NCBI GenBank assembly: GCA_026315105.1
Contig: CM048750.1
Location: forward strand, 265,103,151 to 265,167,150
From: Locusta migratoria
Lineage: Eukaryota > Arthropoda > Insecta > Orthoptera > Acrididae
Length of the DNA stretch: 64,000 bases
Direction: 5' to 3'
In this document: in pieces, positions 42,087-53,887 of the stretch
Position numbering within the stretch: the first letter of the stretch is position 1
How the letters are laid out: each line of letters begins with the position of its first letter
Notes under the pieces: model-generated
Databases searched by the model: none
Told to the model about the DNA's origin: nothing
Seen by the model: only the letters and a program-made list of their open reading frames with translations
Translations under genes and position numbers: made by a program

Positions 42087-44815
42087 AGAAAGACGATCGT
42101 CTGTCGTCTTTCATATATTTTTTATAAAATTGTAATTTATTTGATGTTGCTAGATTAGCATTTTGTTAAAACTCAAGGCATGAGAAATAGCACTTTATTT
42201 CATGTTTTAAAATATTAGTTTCTGAAATGTTAGTTAGTATTGCTAGGAATTTGTTATTTTAATAAGTTATTATTGTGGCTAAAGGTAAAGCAGTCAACAA
42301 TCCGAAGATTGGTTTGAACACCACAGTGCTTTACTAGGCATGGTCCTGTTTGGAGGTGGTATGCCGTTGCCTTCCTCCGACCTGACTTACCCAGCCAATT
42401 ATAGGGGGGACCTACAGTTTAACGTGGGTTCCGAACCACGGTGCTACTCGGTATTTTCCACATAAGCAATACTGCCAGAGGTGAAAGAAGTGGAAAGTGA
42501 CACATAAAAATCCTATGACCTGGCGGGGATCGAACCCGTGACCTTTGGATTTGTAGTCTGGCACTCTACCACTGTGCAACCGAGGCGCACTATTGTGGCT
42601 TTTGTACGGCTTCTCCACTACGCCACTGTCCCTGTGAGAATGTGTACTTGTTTTATTTTTAACCGGATGTGCGAGGATCTAATGGCTGTCTGAATGTGGG
42701 TGGTAATAGCTCGTTTTGCATGATTCTCTCTGGCCCAGAGTCGATAGTCGTTACCAACCCCTGCTGCTGATGCGACCAAAGAGGTTTCTACACCCTTTGG
42801 TTACAAGCTTGTCGACCAGCCTTCTCCAGGGCCAGTCGTGCGATCTACTCTCCCCACCACCGCTGTACTTGAGGTTTTCCCAGATTCTGGTAGCTTTCCC
42901 GCGCCTCCTGGCCGCTATGTCTTCACTTTGTGCTCGGACCGCGGTGAGGTAAGGTTGGTTCTGCTCTAAATTTGCGGAGATGGTTGCGATTCGTGGTCTA
43001 GCATGTTTAATTTAGACTGTTGAACTTAGTAATTTTTTTGAATATTCTTTCCGATCGTGTGCGGAAATGTGTTCTAGTTTTTCAGTCCAGTTATTTCCAA
43101 CAGATAAACGCAGTGTATGTGTTACTAGTTGCAGTTTGATAATAGCCTGGTATATTCAAACTTTTTGTGATTATGTGGCGGTGTACGAACTGTGTGTAAA
43201 TTCTTTCTAGCTTTGTGGGGCCATGTTTCTAACAGACGATATGTTCATTTTTGTACTGTGCATGTAAAAGCTTTCTCATCGTTTCCTTCCATGAATGATG
43301 TGTTCCACAGCGTTGGTTTTTAGTACGAAGCCTTCAGCATCTACTATTGTTTGTTCCCTGCCCATTAGACAAGTAACTATCCGTTTATCCTTCTGATTTC
43401 CAGTAACATTTCGCGATCTTCTCTCCCCGCTTATTTTAATTTTGCTGTTTCTTCTCCAAACTTGTAGTATGCACACAGTCTTTGTAAGTAATTCTCTCAG
43501 AGCGTTGTACAACCTCCTTCAATAGCTTTCTTATGAAATTCTATGTATTTCTAAAGGTTGCATGCCGTAGTTTTTATTTTTACTTTTCCGTCTTTGTAAT
43601 TATTTCACTTTTCCTGGTTTTGAGACCGGACTTCACCTGTCTCTGTAATAGCTCTCTATCGCGGGGAGCCACATTTCATTCGCGTCTTTATGTAATTCTA
43701 AACATTTCTAGGGGTTGCATGCCGTAATTTTTATTTTTCGGAAATTGAATTTATACATTTTTTATCGGTTTTCGGAACCACGTGGGTCCGAACTCCGACT
43801 TCAGGGGTTTGCAGCTAGTCATCTGAATTCACGCCACTTCTCATAAAACCATTGTCTAGATAGTTTACTCTCAGGTTGCAATTTAAGAGTCCGCCGTGAT
43901 TTTGTGTAATAAATCCGATTTTAACCATTTCACCTTCAGTGGAGCGCGATCATGTAACGTAGCCGTGTGTCGCCGTTAGCGTGTGTGCCCGCGGTCTAAT
44001 CTAAATGATACGTAACTTTGCTGTACGCACACACCATTTCAAATCAGGCACGACAGACCAGAGCCATCTGCGCAGTTTATTGTATATTGTCTTGTGTGGT
44101 ACCTCCAGCTTTGCTGAATTTCGCCTACGATAGCGGCGCCTGCTTCTGCCTCGCTTTAGCACGCTGATTTTGGCGATTTTCGCTGTTGTCCTGCGTGTGT
44201 GTGTGAGCGAGTGAGTGTTGTTTGTAAATCCTCCCCCCAGTAGCGTTAAGTTCTGTGCAATTTATGTTAAATTCAATGCTGGGCATCGTCAGTATTAGTT
44301 CCTCTAAGGAGATGTATTTTTATTGTATTAATAAAATTGGTTCCCCATTTTGCTTGCGTTCGACCTGAATAAACAAGTTAAGTTCAGTATAATTCTGACT
44401 TGCCTATAAATTGTAGTTTTCGAGTACCTTCCCCCTTTTAATTAACATCTTTCACCAGTGCTGGGAACAAGCACAGATGCAATTTTTTATGTTTAAATTC
44501 CGTTACACCATAAATTTTTTTCTTTAGCCACCTTTATGAAATAGCTTTAATTGTGGTGGCTTGTTTATTAACGCCTATGTGTAATTTCGTGTGCGCTGCT
44601 ACGTATATTGGCCACTGTTATTACAGTAAATTGAACCAAGTCAGTTCTGAATTAGGGCCAGGGAACAAGGTTTTACAGCAAACAGTAGCCGGTAGTTTAC
44701 ACGAATCTTTTGGTAATTTTACTGCTAAAATTAAGCTTTTTTATAACAGTAGATTCTTATCTGGATGCCTCCTCCCAGAATTTATCTTTTATTGCGTACA
44801 GTTGGTCAAGTTTTA
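42087..44815 (+). repeat. ~2.5-kb dispersed repeat R, copy 1
   Basis: Starts GAAAGACGATCGTCTGTC and runs in parallel with 59140-61790. Shared blocks include ATTTGATGTTGCTAGATTA, GAGAATGTGTAC-like, CTCTCTGGC, CCGATCGTGTGCGGAAATGT, TCGGAACCACGTGGGTCCGA, GACAGACCAGAGCCA and CGCCTACGATAGCGGCGCCT. A SINE at 42281-42590 interrupts it. No reverse transcriptase or transposase is visible. It could be a long UTR, a solo LTR or a non-autonomous element. Confidence 0.7.
42281..42590 (-). mobile_element. 310-bp tRNA-derived SINE, different family, with TSD
   Basis: TATTGTGGCT flanks it at 42271-42280 and 42591-42600. The minus strand has a tRNA-like head with A box GCACAGTGGTAGAGTGCC and B box GGGTTCGATCCCC. 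The body ends in AAGGCAACGGCATACC and CTGCTTTACC sequences. The R copy at 59340 lacks it. Confidence 0.9.
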
Positions 44816-44828
44816 TGCTGAAAATTTG

Positions 44829-44908
44829 TGCTTCACCGGAATTCGAACACGGATTTCCCGCTTCGGGCTAGCGGTTGCCTTAACCAATCAGGCTATCCAG
44901 GCACGCTT
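44829..44908 (-). repeat. tRNA-like SINE head, minus
   Basis: Minus strand: AAGCGTGCCTGGATAGCCTG (A-box part) and GTGTTCGAATTCCGGTGAAG (B box GTTCGAATTC). It mirrors 45659-45739. Confidence 0.7.
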
Positions 44909-45393
44909 CCCTTACAAACCCATATATTTCAGAACAGACACCATATCAATAATTGTTGAAATGTTTGTAATCCTATGGGATCAAACTACGTTGCTCATCG
45001 GCACAGAGTAACATATACGGAGGAGAAGCCCCCACCCTAAACCACTGTCCTAAGGCCCCTCGTAGTTCCGTAAGATGCTAGCAGGTGTCAGGCCGTTCCC
45101 TGGCTTAGAGTGCCTCTCGCACGTCAGAGGGTAGCGTGGAGGGAAGGCTGAGGGGAGAGCTCATGCCGCCTGCCACGAGGCCACGGCTGTGTCCGGCTCG
45201 CTGGCGTTTGAGGGGAGGTGGTGGTGGGGACAGCCGCTACCTGCCGCCTGCTCTTGCCAGCTTAAAGGGCTGCTTCTGACCGCAGCGCCATCATGGGACA
45301 TCTTACGGAACTGCTGGAAACCCTCCCACGACGCACCCCTGAGCGTAGGACCGGGCCCTTACGGAGGTTTCCCGTCTGTATATATTTGTCTGT
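44909..45393. other. No gene identified; GC-rich from 45050
   Basis: A GC-rich stretch with frames on the plus strand (45189-45518) that run into a SINE. I recognise no domain. Confidence 0.3.
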
Positions 45394-45510
45394 GTCATCA
45401 GTCCAGGTCAACACACATATGCATGCCCAAGGGAGGATTCGAACCTCCGACGCGGGAAGCCGCGCGATCCGTAACGTGGCGTGCCAGACCGCTCGGCTAC
45501 TCCCGCGCGG
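45394..45510 (-). mobile_element. SINE, head and short body, minus
   Basis: Minus strand: CCGCGCGGGAGTAGCCGAGC, B box GGTTCGAATCCTCC, CATGCATATGTGTG, and a shortened tail ending GGACTGATGAC. Confidence 0.75.
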
Positions 45511-45658
45511 CTCGATAATTGTAAATATGCCTCAGGCAATGATAATTTCAATGTAGACACATTCAAACGCTCGATCCCTTGCGCGAATCCATTATAGGCT
45601 TCGAGCAAGAGGAATCAATGTCCAGGGGCTACAAGTTGAGAATTTGGGTTGGCAGGGA

Positions 45659-45739
45659 AGCGTGCCTGGATAGCCTAATTGGTTAAGTCGACCGCTGGGC
45701 CGAAGCGGGAAATCCGGGTTCGAATTTCGGTGAAGCACA
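45659..45739 (+). repeat. tRNA-like SINE head, plus
   Basis: CGTGCCTGGATAGCCTAATT and GGGTTCGAATTTCGG, then AGCACAAATTTTCAGCTTTG and a tail CGGTCGAAATGTTTAAATAT. It pairs with 44829-44908 as an inverted copy 750 bases away. Confidence 0.7.
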
Positions 45740-45838
45740 AATTTTCAGCTTTGTCGTTGAATTTATACCAACGCTCCTAAACGGTCGAAATGTTTAAATA
45801 TTTCGATTTCGTAAATTTATGTTAGTTACTGTCAACAA

Positions 45839-45900
45839 ATGGTGTCTGTTCTTTCGGACATATCCTAAAAGAACAGACATATCCGAAAAGAACTGTGCCG
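45839..45900. repeat. Imperfect palindrome around a TGTCTGTTCTTT motif
   Basis: GTTCTTTCGGACATATCC is followed by AAAGAACAGACATATCCG. The AGAACAGACACCAT motif, inverted, also occurs at 44934 and 46764, so it may be a transposon end. Confidence 0.45.
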
Positions 45901-46861
45901 TGATCGGCACTTGTCCGAAAATTATCGATAGGCTAGCGGCTGGCAGTGGCAATTGTGGACCACAGGTAAACTCACTGGTGGAGTGGGGAGCAAGGTGTTG
46001 GCGAGCGCGCGGGCAGGGGAGAGAGCACGTGGAGTCGGACGGTGGACACCAGGGGTAGCGGTGGTGTTGGTATCACGTGGCTACCACTAACGTGTGGCCG
46101 AGGTTGCGGCAGTTCCAGTGGTGCTGCACAGGAGGAGAGCCGACGAGTTTGGCCAAAGGGATCCTGTGGTGGTGGCCGAGGAAGACTGGGTATACACAAG
46201 GGAAGGAACGTTCCTAACGTCTTCGCTACAGTCGAAGGTGTGGCGTATGATTAGGCATTGTAACGGTATAGGGGCGAACATGTGTATTCTTGCCCGATCG
46301 TCTTCCTAGATTATTTGCTGCTATTACCTATAGATATATACAGGACTCGAGTAACTAGCATACGCAGGGATTCTCACTGATATGTGGACATTGTGCTGTT
46401 CCTGTACAGATGTTCTCGTATTTATGTGTAGATCCAGAGGCTGCTGGGCTATAATTGACATTGTCCGACGTGTCTTTGAAAAGCTGTTGCTTAACTGTAT
46501 GTGAGGAATAATTGATAGTTGATACCAAGAACTTGTTGCAGTTGTAATATGTTTCATAATTTAAGTTACGACCAGACGGTACCTATTGCCTAATTTTGTT
46601 ATATGTATAGAGGAGCTGCCAGATTACCATGGTGAATGGTGATATTGATTTAAGTGGGTTACATTAATTTTGTGCAATATTCTCATATATTTGTATATAA
46701 TAAATTGTACTAAACTGAACTCAATCAATCGTTTCCAGCGTTTTCCATTTAAGAGCTCCACGTCAGAACAGACACCATATCAATAATTCTAAATTGATGT
46801 GCCACATTGCAGCACACACCAGTACTTCTTATACCCGGTGACAAGTCCTCTTACAGTGAAG
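45901..46861. other. Unassigned, GC-rich then AT-rich, possible LTR-like end
   Basis: 45960-46250 is GC-rich with overlapping frames in several phases. 46620-46740 contains an AATAAA signal within a thinning AT-rich tail. No domain is recognised. Confidence 0.3.
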
Positions 46862-47520
46862 CGTGCCTGTATTTGGCGTGACATACTGTCTCCTAGATCC
46901 TTCATGGAGTACTAGTCCAGATTTTCCCATGACTAATCGGCGATTCGGCGTAGACTTTTCAGATTTGATAGTGGCTCGTCTCGTCCAGAAAACGGACCTT
47001 TTCAGTGTATCTCAGGGATGTTGGATGGGGTTCATGCATGGAGGACATACTGGCCACTCTAATCTTGCCATGTCGTTATCATTAAGGAACGCGTTCAGAA
47101 CATGTGCACGAAGAGCACGAGAATTATCGTCCATTAATACGAATCCCTCACCGAAACAGGTTACACTATACGTCGGAGGATGACTTCCCTCAACCCAAAA
47201 GCCGTTTGATTGCCTTCTTCGATCACCAGTGCCGCACGGTAGGCCTACATAATGCCACCCCAAAACATCATGAAACCAGCATATTGCTGCATTCGCTGGA
47301 CTGTGTGTTTAACAATTTCAAACTGAGCATGCTGCCTCCAAAATGACTCCGACGATTGTCTGGTTAAAGGCAGATTCGAGTTTCATCTGTGAATAGCACT
47401 TGATGCCAATTCTGACGAGTCCATTCATCATGCTGTTGAGGCCATCTCCGGGGTGTCTAGGAGTGAAGTTGAATGTCACGGAACCCAAGACTCCTAGAAA
47501 CCCGAGCTGAACTGTCCGCC
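46862..47520 (-). pseudogene. Tc1-type transposase relic
   Basis: Minus strand: WHQVLFTDETRICLQPDNRR (about 47360-47420) is the first catalytic block. It is followed by MGWHYVGLPCGTG (about 47240) and LMDDNSRALRAHVLNAFLND (second catalytic Asp in DDN, about 47140). LEWPVCPPCMNPIQH (about 47040) holds the third block, where Glu of NPIEH has become Gln. The layout is DD34E-like. Frameshifts separate the blocks. With the third acidic residue lost it cannot be active. Confidence 0.8.
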
Positions 47521-47639
47521 ATTTTTCCGCAAGCTGTAGGCGTTGTCACGTTACGGACGAGCTCACGCGTTACCTCGCGTTTCATTCAACTCCCTCACAC
47601 TCGGAAACTACTCCCTGTATGAACGTGGAATTTTCATCA

Positions 47640-48954
47640 ATGTCTTCGTTAAGAACGACACTACATTTTCATTTTAGTTTTATTTATAGCAATCAGCATA
47701 TACTGATAGTTCACGAACATGCACTTTCTGATGACGTTACGGAATTTTCGACATGCGTGGAACTTTCTTCGGTTGAAGTTAGGTGAACACATTAAGCGAA
47801 TGAAATGTTCAAAATACATCAAATTTTCATCCTCTCCAAACAACAACTCTGTGAGAAATGTATACCTTGAGATAATGTGAGTTAAATATGACGCACTGGG
47901 ATTCGCCCGCCCGTCTAGTAGTAACACGTCTTCCGTATTAGAGCTCTTAATAATTAGGCACATGTTGTTACTGCATAGCATCCATACTTGAAGATACTGG
48001 CACTTACTTCTTTTAACCTATTAAATTTAATAGTTGCAAACTACAAAACTGCTGTGTCTCTAAGTAACATTCAATTTCAATTTTTCGGTTATATGAAAAC
48101 GATATTCTAAATATGTCAATACAGCGTGCTTTATTATGTGAGGAAATGAGAACAAGTCAGTTAGCAAGTGAAGAGATCCTTGCTATCTGTAATTTTCAAG
48201 TATTCTCACATAAAATCCTCATTAGATCTAGTAACTTCCGTTCTATTACTGCTAGGCGTTAAACTGAAGGCAATGTAACTCCAATTAGGTTTTGGAAACG
48301 GAGTAGTAGCTCTGAAACATATTGGACAAAAAGCAAAGATATAAAGATTTGTTAGTGAGGAAGGAATATCTGCAAATCGAATAATAAATCACCAACTTTA
48401 CTCTTTTTCATTCTACAACTATCTATTTCCTTGAATACCTCGACAGTTAATGAAATTTTGCGTAGTAGGCCTAACCATGTGGCAAAATACTCCCCTCTTT
48501 GCATGTTTTCATTTGTCAAAATATTTTGATACCTCTAACCGTGTATGAAATATGCAATGATTCATTCTGGCCTTATCGCCATCGGAAATGTGTGCGCAAA
48601 ATAAAATAAAGTTTAGCGGTATGAGTGAAAGGTAAAGATCTCTTCCTAAGTCCAAAATAAAATTCAATCAATTAGGAAAGTTTCATCCGCAGCAACATAT
48701 GGTGCAACTAGCACCAAAGGGAATATCATAACAGCCTATATTTTTTACTGCAAACTTTTCCTAATGTAGCGCAGTCTGTTATTTCAAAGCCATTATCTTA
48801 TTAACTATGACTATTAACAAAAAGATGAGCATTTCGTCACAATGACGAATATAAAGATTTAAGTAGCGGAAAAATTAAATGTTTCTACCAATTAGTTTTT
48901 GCGAAATCATTTGCGAAAGATGGCAGGGCATGCGCCTCAACGCTGTTAGTGCAG
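47640..48954. other. No gene seen; AT-rich
   Basis: A 106-residue minus-strand frame (47661-47981) has no recognised motif. The rest is AT-rich. Confidence 0.4.
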
Positions 48955-49980
48955 CGCGATTCCAACCATGTTGGAGAAAACATGGCGGACAATTCGGCCT
49001 GGGTATTTAGGAACTTTAAAGGAGCCTATTACATACAGTTTGAGTCGAAATACGACGTCCTGACGTGTGTGGACCAGCAAAGTTTCCGATCCAACATTAA
49101 CCCCAAGAATTTTGTCTCCACGAATGGTAGAGCAACGGGGCCGAGGGATGGTGGAAGAAATTCCTTGTATCTCCAGAAGTTTATACACACCGTTTTCTCA
49201 GTGGAGAATCGGAAGCCGTTCGCAATGCTTCAGGAACATAGACGGTCAAGACAGCGTTGAAGACAACGCTCCAAGAGACACGTCCGCTGGGCGCTGCAAT
49301 AAATTGCGAAATCGTCTACAAAAAGGGATCCGGAAACGTCGGCTGAAAGGCAATCTACGATCGGATTGATTGAAATGGCAAAGAGAGCCACACTCAAGAC
49401 AGAGCCCTGCGGTACCCCATTCTCCTGGCGAAAGGTGTCTGACAAAACAGAGCCCACTCGTACTCGGAACTTGCGATCCGCCAAAAACGCTTGAATAAAA
49501 AGAGGGAGGCGGCCCCGAAGGCCCCATGTGTGCAATGTGCGGAGAATGCCCGCTCTCCAACAGGTATCGTATGCCTTCTCCAAGTCGAAGAGCACTGCTG
49601 CTATTTGACGCTTCTTTAGAAAGTTATTCATAATGAGGTCGACAAGGTAACGAGGTGATCAGCAGCAGAGCGGTGTCGACGAAAACCGCATTGGATATTA
49701 GTCAGCAGGCGTCGAGATTCGAGGAGCCAGACGAACCGAGCGTTAACCATGCGTTCCATCACCTTACAGACGCAGCTCGTCAGAGAAATGGGGCGATAAC
49801 TGGAAGAAAGATGTTTGTCCTTCCCTGGTTTGGGGATGGGGACAACAATGGCTTCACGCCAACTTGTGGGAACATGACCTTCAGTCCATATGCGATTATA
49901 GGTACTACGAAGGAAACACTTGCCCGCAGGAGAGAGGTTCTTCAGCATCTCAATATGGATGGATTCGGGGCCGGGAGCAG
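48955..49980 (-). mobile_element. LINE reverse transcriptase, different clade, minus strand
   Basis: Two long frames: 49628-49948 (WREAIVVPIPKPGKDKHLSS, SYRPISLTSCVCKVMERMV) and 49230-49631 (AAVLFDLEKAYDTCWRAGIL, ENGVPQGSVLSVALFAISIN, SLFVDDFAIYCSAQ). They are joined by a frameshift at 49630. The thumb continues to about 48955 (KTVCINFWRYKEF, FLGLMLDRKLCW). The active site is FVDD. The NGVPQGSVLSVALF and KTVC motifs fit the I-type group, distinct from the jockey-like and RTE-like copies, though the clade is from memory. The endonuclease and any RNase H are missing. Confidence 0.85.
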
Positions 49981-50853
49981 GTGATTGCTTCTTTAATCAT
50001 TAATCAGTTACTAAAAAAACTTCGCTAAACGTTAAAGCGTTGCTTTACTTAACGGAAGTTAACGTTAATCGTTAACTCGTAGAAGTACTGTGCATCCGCG
50101 AAAACTCGCCTTATGTCTCCAAATTTATATATTTGCGGTTGTTGATATTGAAGTGAGCAATTAAATAAAAAGCGTTACCCTGTCTGATATTCAAAAAATG
50201 TGTAATGTTTCGGTTGGACAACTTCAAGTACGACTTGGAGTATAAAGAAACCCTAGTGTTACTCGGACATCCTATCCTGGCACTCGGCTGCGACCGTAAA
50301 AGAAAATAAAACGAGGACTAATCGCATACCACGTTGTAAACATGCAAAACTGCCTTCGCTAGAGTCGTTCGGTTTGGCGGAAAACTGTCAAGTTCTGTAA
50401 GATGATTAGTCTTCATGTACATAATGGAAATTTTGTCATTTGTTCATGCTCGCGACTGGTCGCTAGGACATAGTGTCCTAATAGTGCATAAAGTTTAGTT
50501 TGTAATAATAATAATAGCATAAAATAAAATTTACGGGAGACTCAAAATACGCAACTTCACTGAATATCATTTGACATAAGGTATATATTGCCTTTAAGAA
50601 ACATTAACGTATTAAAATTTTCGTCTGACTGTTAGGCATGATTGGAAGGCAAAAGATCTTTTCCCCATAGGAAAAAGACGTTCCACTGCAGCACTTGAAG
50701 GTGTAGCGGTAATATATTTTATAAAAACATCTAATAAAATAATCAAAATATCCACGGGTGTACTGCCGGTCTATAGTGTCCAACGGACACAATATTTCGG
50801 CTATCATACATGTCGCCATCATTAGGTGAACTGACGGACTGAGCTCCTGGAAA

Positions 50854-51057
50854 GCCGCGGTGGAGTAGCCGAGCGGTCTAAAGCGTCTCGCTGCGGAGCG
50901 CGCGGTTGCTCGCCGTGGAGGTTCGAGTCCTCCCTGGGGCATGGGTGTGTGTGTTTGTCCTTAGGTTAGTTTACCTAGGTTTAAGTAGTTTGTAAGCTAC
51001 GGACTGATGACCACGCAGTTTGGTCCGATAGATTTACAAACATATGAACATTTTTTT
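50854..51057 (+). mobile_element. SINE, subfamily B, with 11-bp TSD
   Basis: GCTCCTGGAAA flanks it (50843-50853 and 51058-51068). It has A box GTAGCCGAGCGG, B box GGTTCGAGTCC, the CGGAC...GTCCG hairpin at 51000-51027 and an A/T-rich tail. It sits in the 3' region of the Penelope-like remnant. Confidence 0.95.
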
Positions 51058-51059
51058 GC

Positions 51060-51640
51060 TCCTGGAAACGCGTCGGCACGGAGATCCGCACGCTACGGCG
51101 ATTTAAATACCTTCGGCCCGCGGAGCGACCCCTCCGTGGTCCGCGCCCCGCGCCGCGGTCGCGCAGTGGAACCGATTGCGACGGCGTCTGAGATGACGTC
51201 GATGTGAGGGCTTTGTCCGCCGTGGTCGTCACTATGTTACGTTTGCTAGATTTACTCTTAATTAACCCAATCGCTGGTTCCCAAGCTTTGCTAAGATTAT
51301 AGCCACAGTCACGGTTTATGAGGTCGTCACTTGTGCGAATTTCAATGGCCTCTCTAACGACGCAGTCCCAGTATCTCGACGTCTGTACCAGAATCCTAGT
51401 GCGTTCATACTCCATCGCGTGATTCTCCGACAAACAATGTTCATCGACTGCCGACTTGCTCGGATACATCAATCGTGTGTGCCTCTGGTGTTCAACGCAT
51501 CGATCCTCGACGGTATGCATCGTCTGTCAAATATATGACTTTCGACACTGACACGGAATCTGATACACGCCGGCCTTCCTCAAACCGAGATCATCTTTGG
51601 CGCTCCCCACCAGTGCACGAATTTTATTTAGCGGACAAAA
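51060..51640 (-). pseudogene. GIY-YIG endonuclease domain of a Penelope-like element
   Basis: The GVYQIPCQCRKSYI segment near 51560 carries the first two motifs of a GIY-YIG nuclease, in which the second normally reads YIG and is followed by a QT element; here a stop codon follows YI. The basic helix (VEDRCVEHQRHTRL) and the SAVDEHCLSENHAMEYERTR segment fit the family. The Arg of the R-x-x-x-H motif is retained. In live elements this domain nicks target DNA. Confidence 0.7.
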
Positions 51641-51785
51641 GATAGTTCCAACCTGGTGTTTCTTCAAAATGCGGGCGACCTTCCCCTAGAGTGCGCCGGT
51701 ATATGGAATGAACGCAGTGCCTACATCCTCCCTCGTGTTTTCATCCGTTCTATATGTCCAGCCACATTTTTATTAGACCCTGTGC

Positions 51786-52440
51786 TTTACTTGTAAAACA
51801 CACTTGGCCTGTGGTCTCCTTAGCTCAATGACAATTTTTTTTTAAAATATTGCACAGATGGTACGTTACAAATAAGAAACAAAAAGCTTCTGGTGTAAAA
51901 TATTTATTTAATTGCAGTCAGCATATGACGGGGAAAGCAATATAATTAAATTATATGCTAATTTCGTGATTATGAGTGTCAATTCATATCTCGATTCTCG
52001 AAGTCTCAATTGTCGATTGTTTCGCGGTATGCAATTTAAATTAGTTCCTGTCTGCTATAACAAATTTCAATGAGAAAACTGTAATAAAAATTAATTTTTC
52101 CTACCTTCCTGTCCCCATTCACCACTAATACCTACGGTGAGCAGATATTCCACAAGTTAGATCATTAAAAATACTTATTTGTTTCGTACGTTGTCGCTGA
52201 ACTTAATATTAATAAACATGGATATAAGAAAAACATTTATTTTCGTTGAAACGTTCTCGATCGCCATTGTTATCGCTGATCAAAACAAGAAGTGGGTACA
52301 AAAATAACGGATTAACGGACCTAGGACAAGTTAACGGAATTAAAGAGTCCGTTAATGTTTCTTTTTGATTGACCTAAAAGTTAACTTCGTTAATTAACGA
52401 TTAACGGACTTGTGCCCAGCTCTGAAGATTGGTTAAAGAT
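51786..52440. other. No gene seen; AT-rich
   Basis: AT-rich with a hAT-like terminus at its right edge (52414-52427). Confidence 0.35.
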
Positions 52441-52459
52441 GCACGACACCCTCTAGCAA

Positions 52460-52775
52460 CGACTGGGGTATAAAATTCCGTGTAGCTGCGGCATGTCTGT
52501 ATATTAAAAACGAAATGAAGTGTTAATACCCGCCTGATAGAACACAAAAGGAATTATCGACTGGGACACACCGACAAATCAGTTATAGCGGAACATGTCT
52601 TTACTAACGGGGATAATGAAATAAAATTCAGTGAATCTAGCGTGCTAGCCAAGACCTCATGTACAGAGAAGCCATAGAGATCTAGAAACACCACAATAAT
52701 TTCAATAGAAAAGAAGAAGGTTTTGTAGTTAGATAATACATTACGGTCGACTTTGAACCAATCGATTACCTGTAA
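52460..52775 (+). pseudogene. Second Penelope-like GIY-YIG remnant, plus strand
   Basis: YKIPCSCGMSVY at 52472 is followed by a stop and, after frameshifts, by LIEHKRNYRLGHTDKSVIAE, HVFTNGDNEIKFSESSVLAK and a HHNNFNRKEEG-like end. It belongs to the same enzyme class as 51060-51640 but to another subfamily and orientation. Frame breaks make it inactive. Confidence 0.7.
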
Positions 52776-53858
52776 TCGAGAGCGATGGCACTGTTCAGAG
52801 ATAACTTCATAGTCGTTAGCACGCAAAGCAGAGAGGTAACAACGCGACCAGAGTGAAGCAAATTGAACAACCGTCCGCTATGTTATCGGAAGTCTCGAGG
52901 GGCGTGTTGTATGACAGTGGTTCAGAATATTATTAAAATACAACTGTTTGCGCCTTTCATTTTTAGCCACAACAAATTTACAGCCGTGTATAGTACATAA
53001 ACGCTTTATATACATCGTTTGTCGAAAGTGTAAGCAGCTTTATTTAAAGTACCCCCGACGATCAGCTACATTTGTAACTAAACGATATTGCCTGGGAGTT
53101 TAAGACCAATCTACGAATATTTTTGTACGCTGTTTCCAATAGAAAATTTTCGAAGAATGATAGACATTTCAGAGACTAACTTTTTACAGTAAGATTACGT
53201 TAATTTCATTTCATTTAATGTTAGAAGCAGGAACTATTACATGGCCAACGAGCTGGTGCTTTATACATAAGCCACCCAGTCAGTAGAATATGTAATGAAG
53301 TTTGTAGTTTGTCGTAAATTTAAGTAAGTAGTAGTCAACATTTTGCTTGTCTTTCTCATGAATCAGATTACGGTACTTTGAATCAAAATACAAGGAAACT
53401 GCCATTAGCGAATGCCCTTATTTGGAATTTACCTTGCTGTCTCAGCTTTTATGATGAAAAGTGCGTTAAATATATTTAGTCTTAATTCCTTCACATCATA
53501 CATAAATTTTGTTTCGTGATTTGAAGGACAATTACGATTGCTTCGTGTCGGAAACCAATTCTCTATTCTCATTGCAACAACCCATTTCTTCGTCAGCAGC
53601 TTGTTTTCAAGGGAAACCTTGGATAAAATAATATGTATTTAACTTAGTCAAAATTTAACTCAAATGCGCAAAACAACATATAATACATTTTATACAGTAC
53701 TCTTTTGAAAAAAGAAATATTCGCAGAATTTTTGCTTCTGCTGGCACAATAATACGTTACACAAATATTAGACATGATATCTAAAAGACCTGCTTATCTC
53801 ACTTGTTCGCACACGTACAACCTCGATTGGAGAAAGCCACTACCTGACTTCCGATAAT
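52776..53858. other. No gene seen; AT-rich
   Basis: Unassigned AT-rich DNA. Confidence 0.4.
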
Positions 53859-53887
53859 ATGGAGACTAGTCTTGTGTAGTTCGCGAA

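Larger units (their letters stand above)
50640..51785 (-). mobile_element. Penelope-like element remnant, minus strand
   Basis: Minus strand from 51785: an upstream linker (KVARILKKHQVGTIFCPLNK) leads to the GIY-YIG-type start GVYQIPCQC and then MHTVEDRCVEHQRHTRLMY. The end of the C-terminal domain reads ECDRD-like WDCVVREAIEIRTSDDLINR. The tail includes CCTAATGATGGCGACATGTA with GCCGAAATATTG, seen in Penelope-like 3' parts. A SINE at 50854-51057 interrupts it. The reverse transcriptase is absent. Confidence 0.75.
49985..52427. mobile_element. Possible hAT-type element with nested insertions
   Basis: The right end, read on the minus strand, begins CAGAGCTGGGCACAAGTCCG, like hAT termini, and is followed by AACGGA/TTAACG repeats (52300-52410). 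The left end (49985-50090) has similar TTAACG-rich sequence but no clear terminus. Penelope-like and SINE sequence lies within. Confidence 0.4.
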
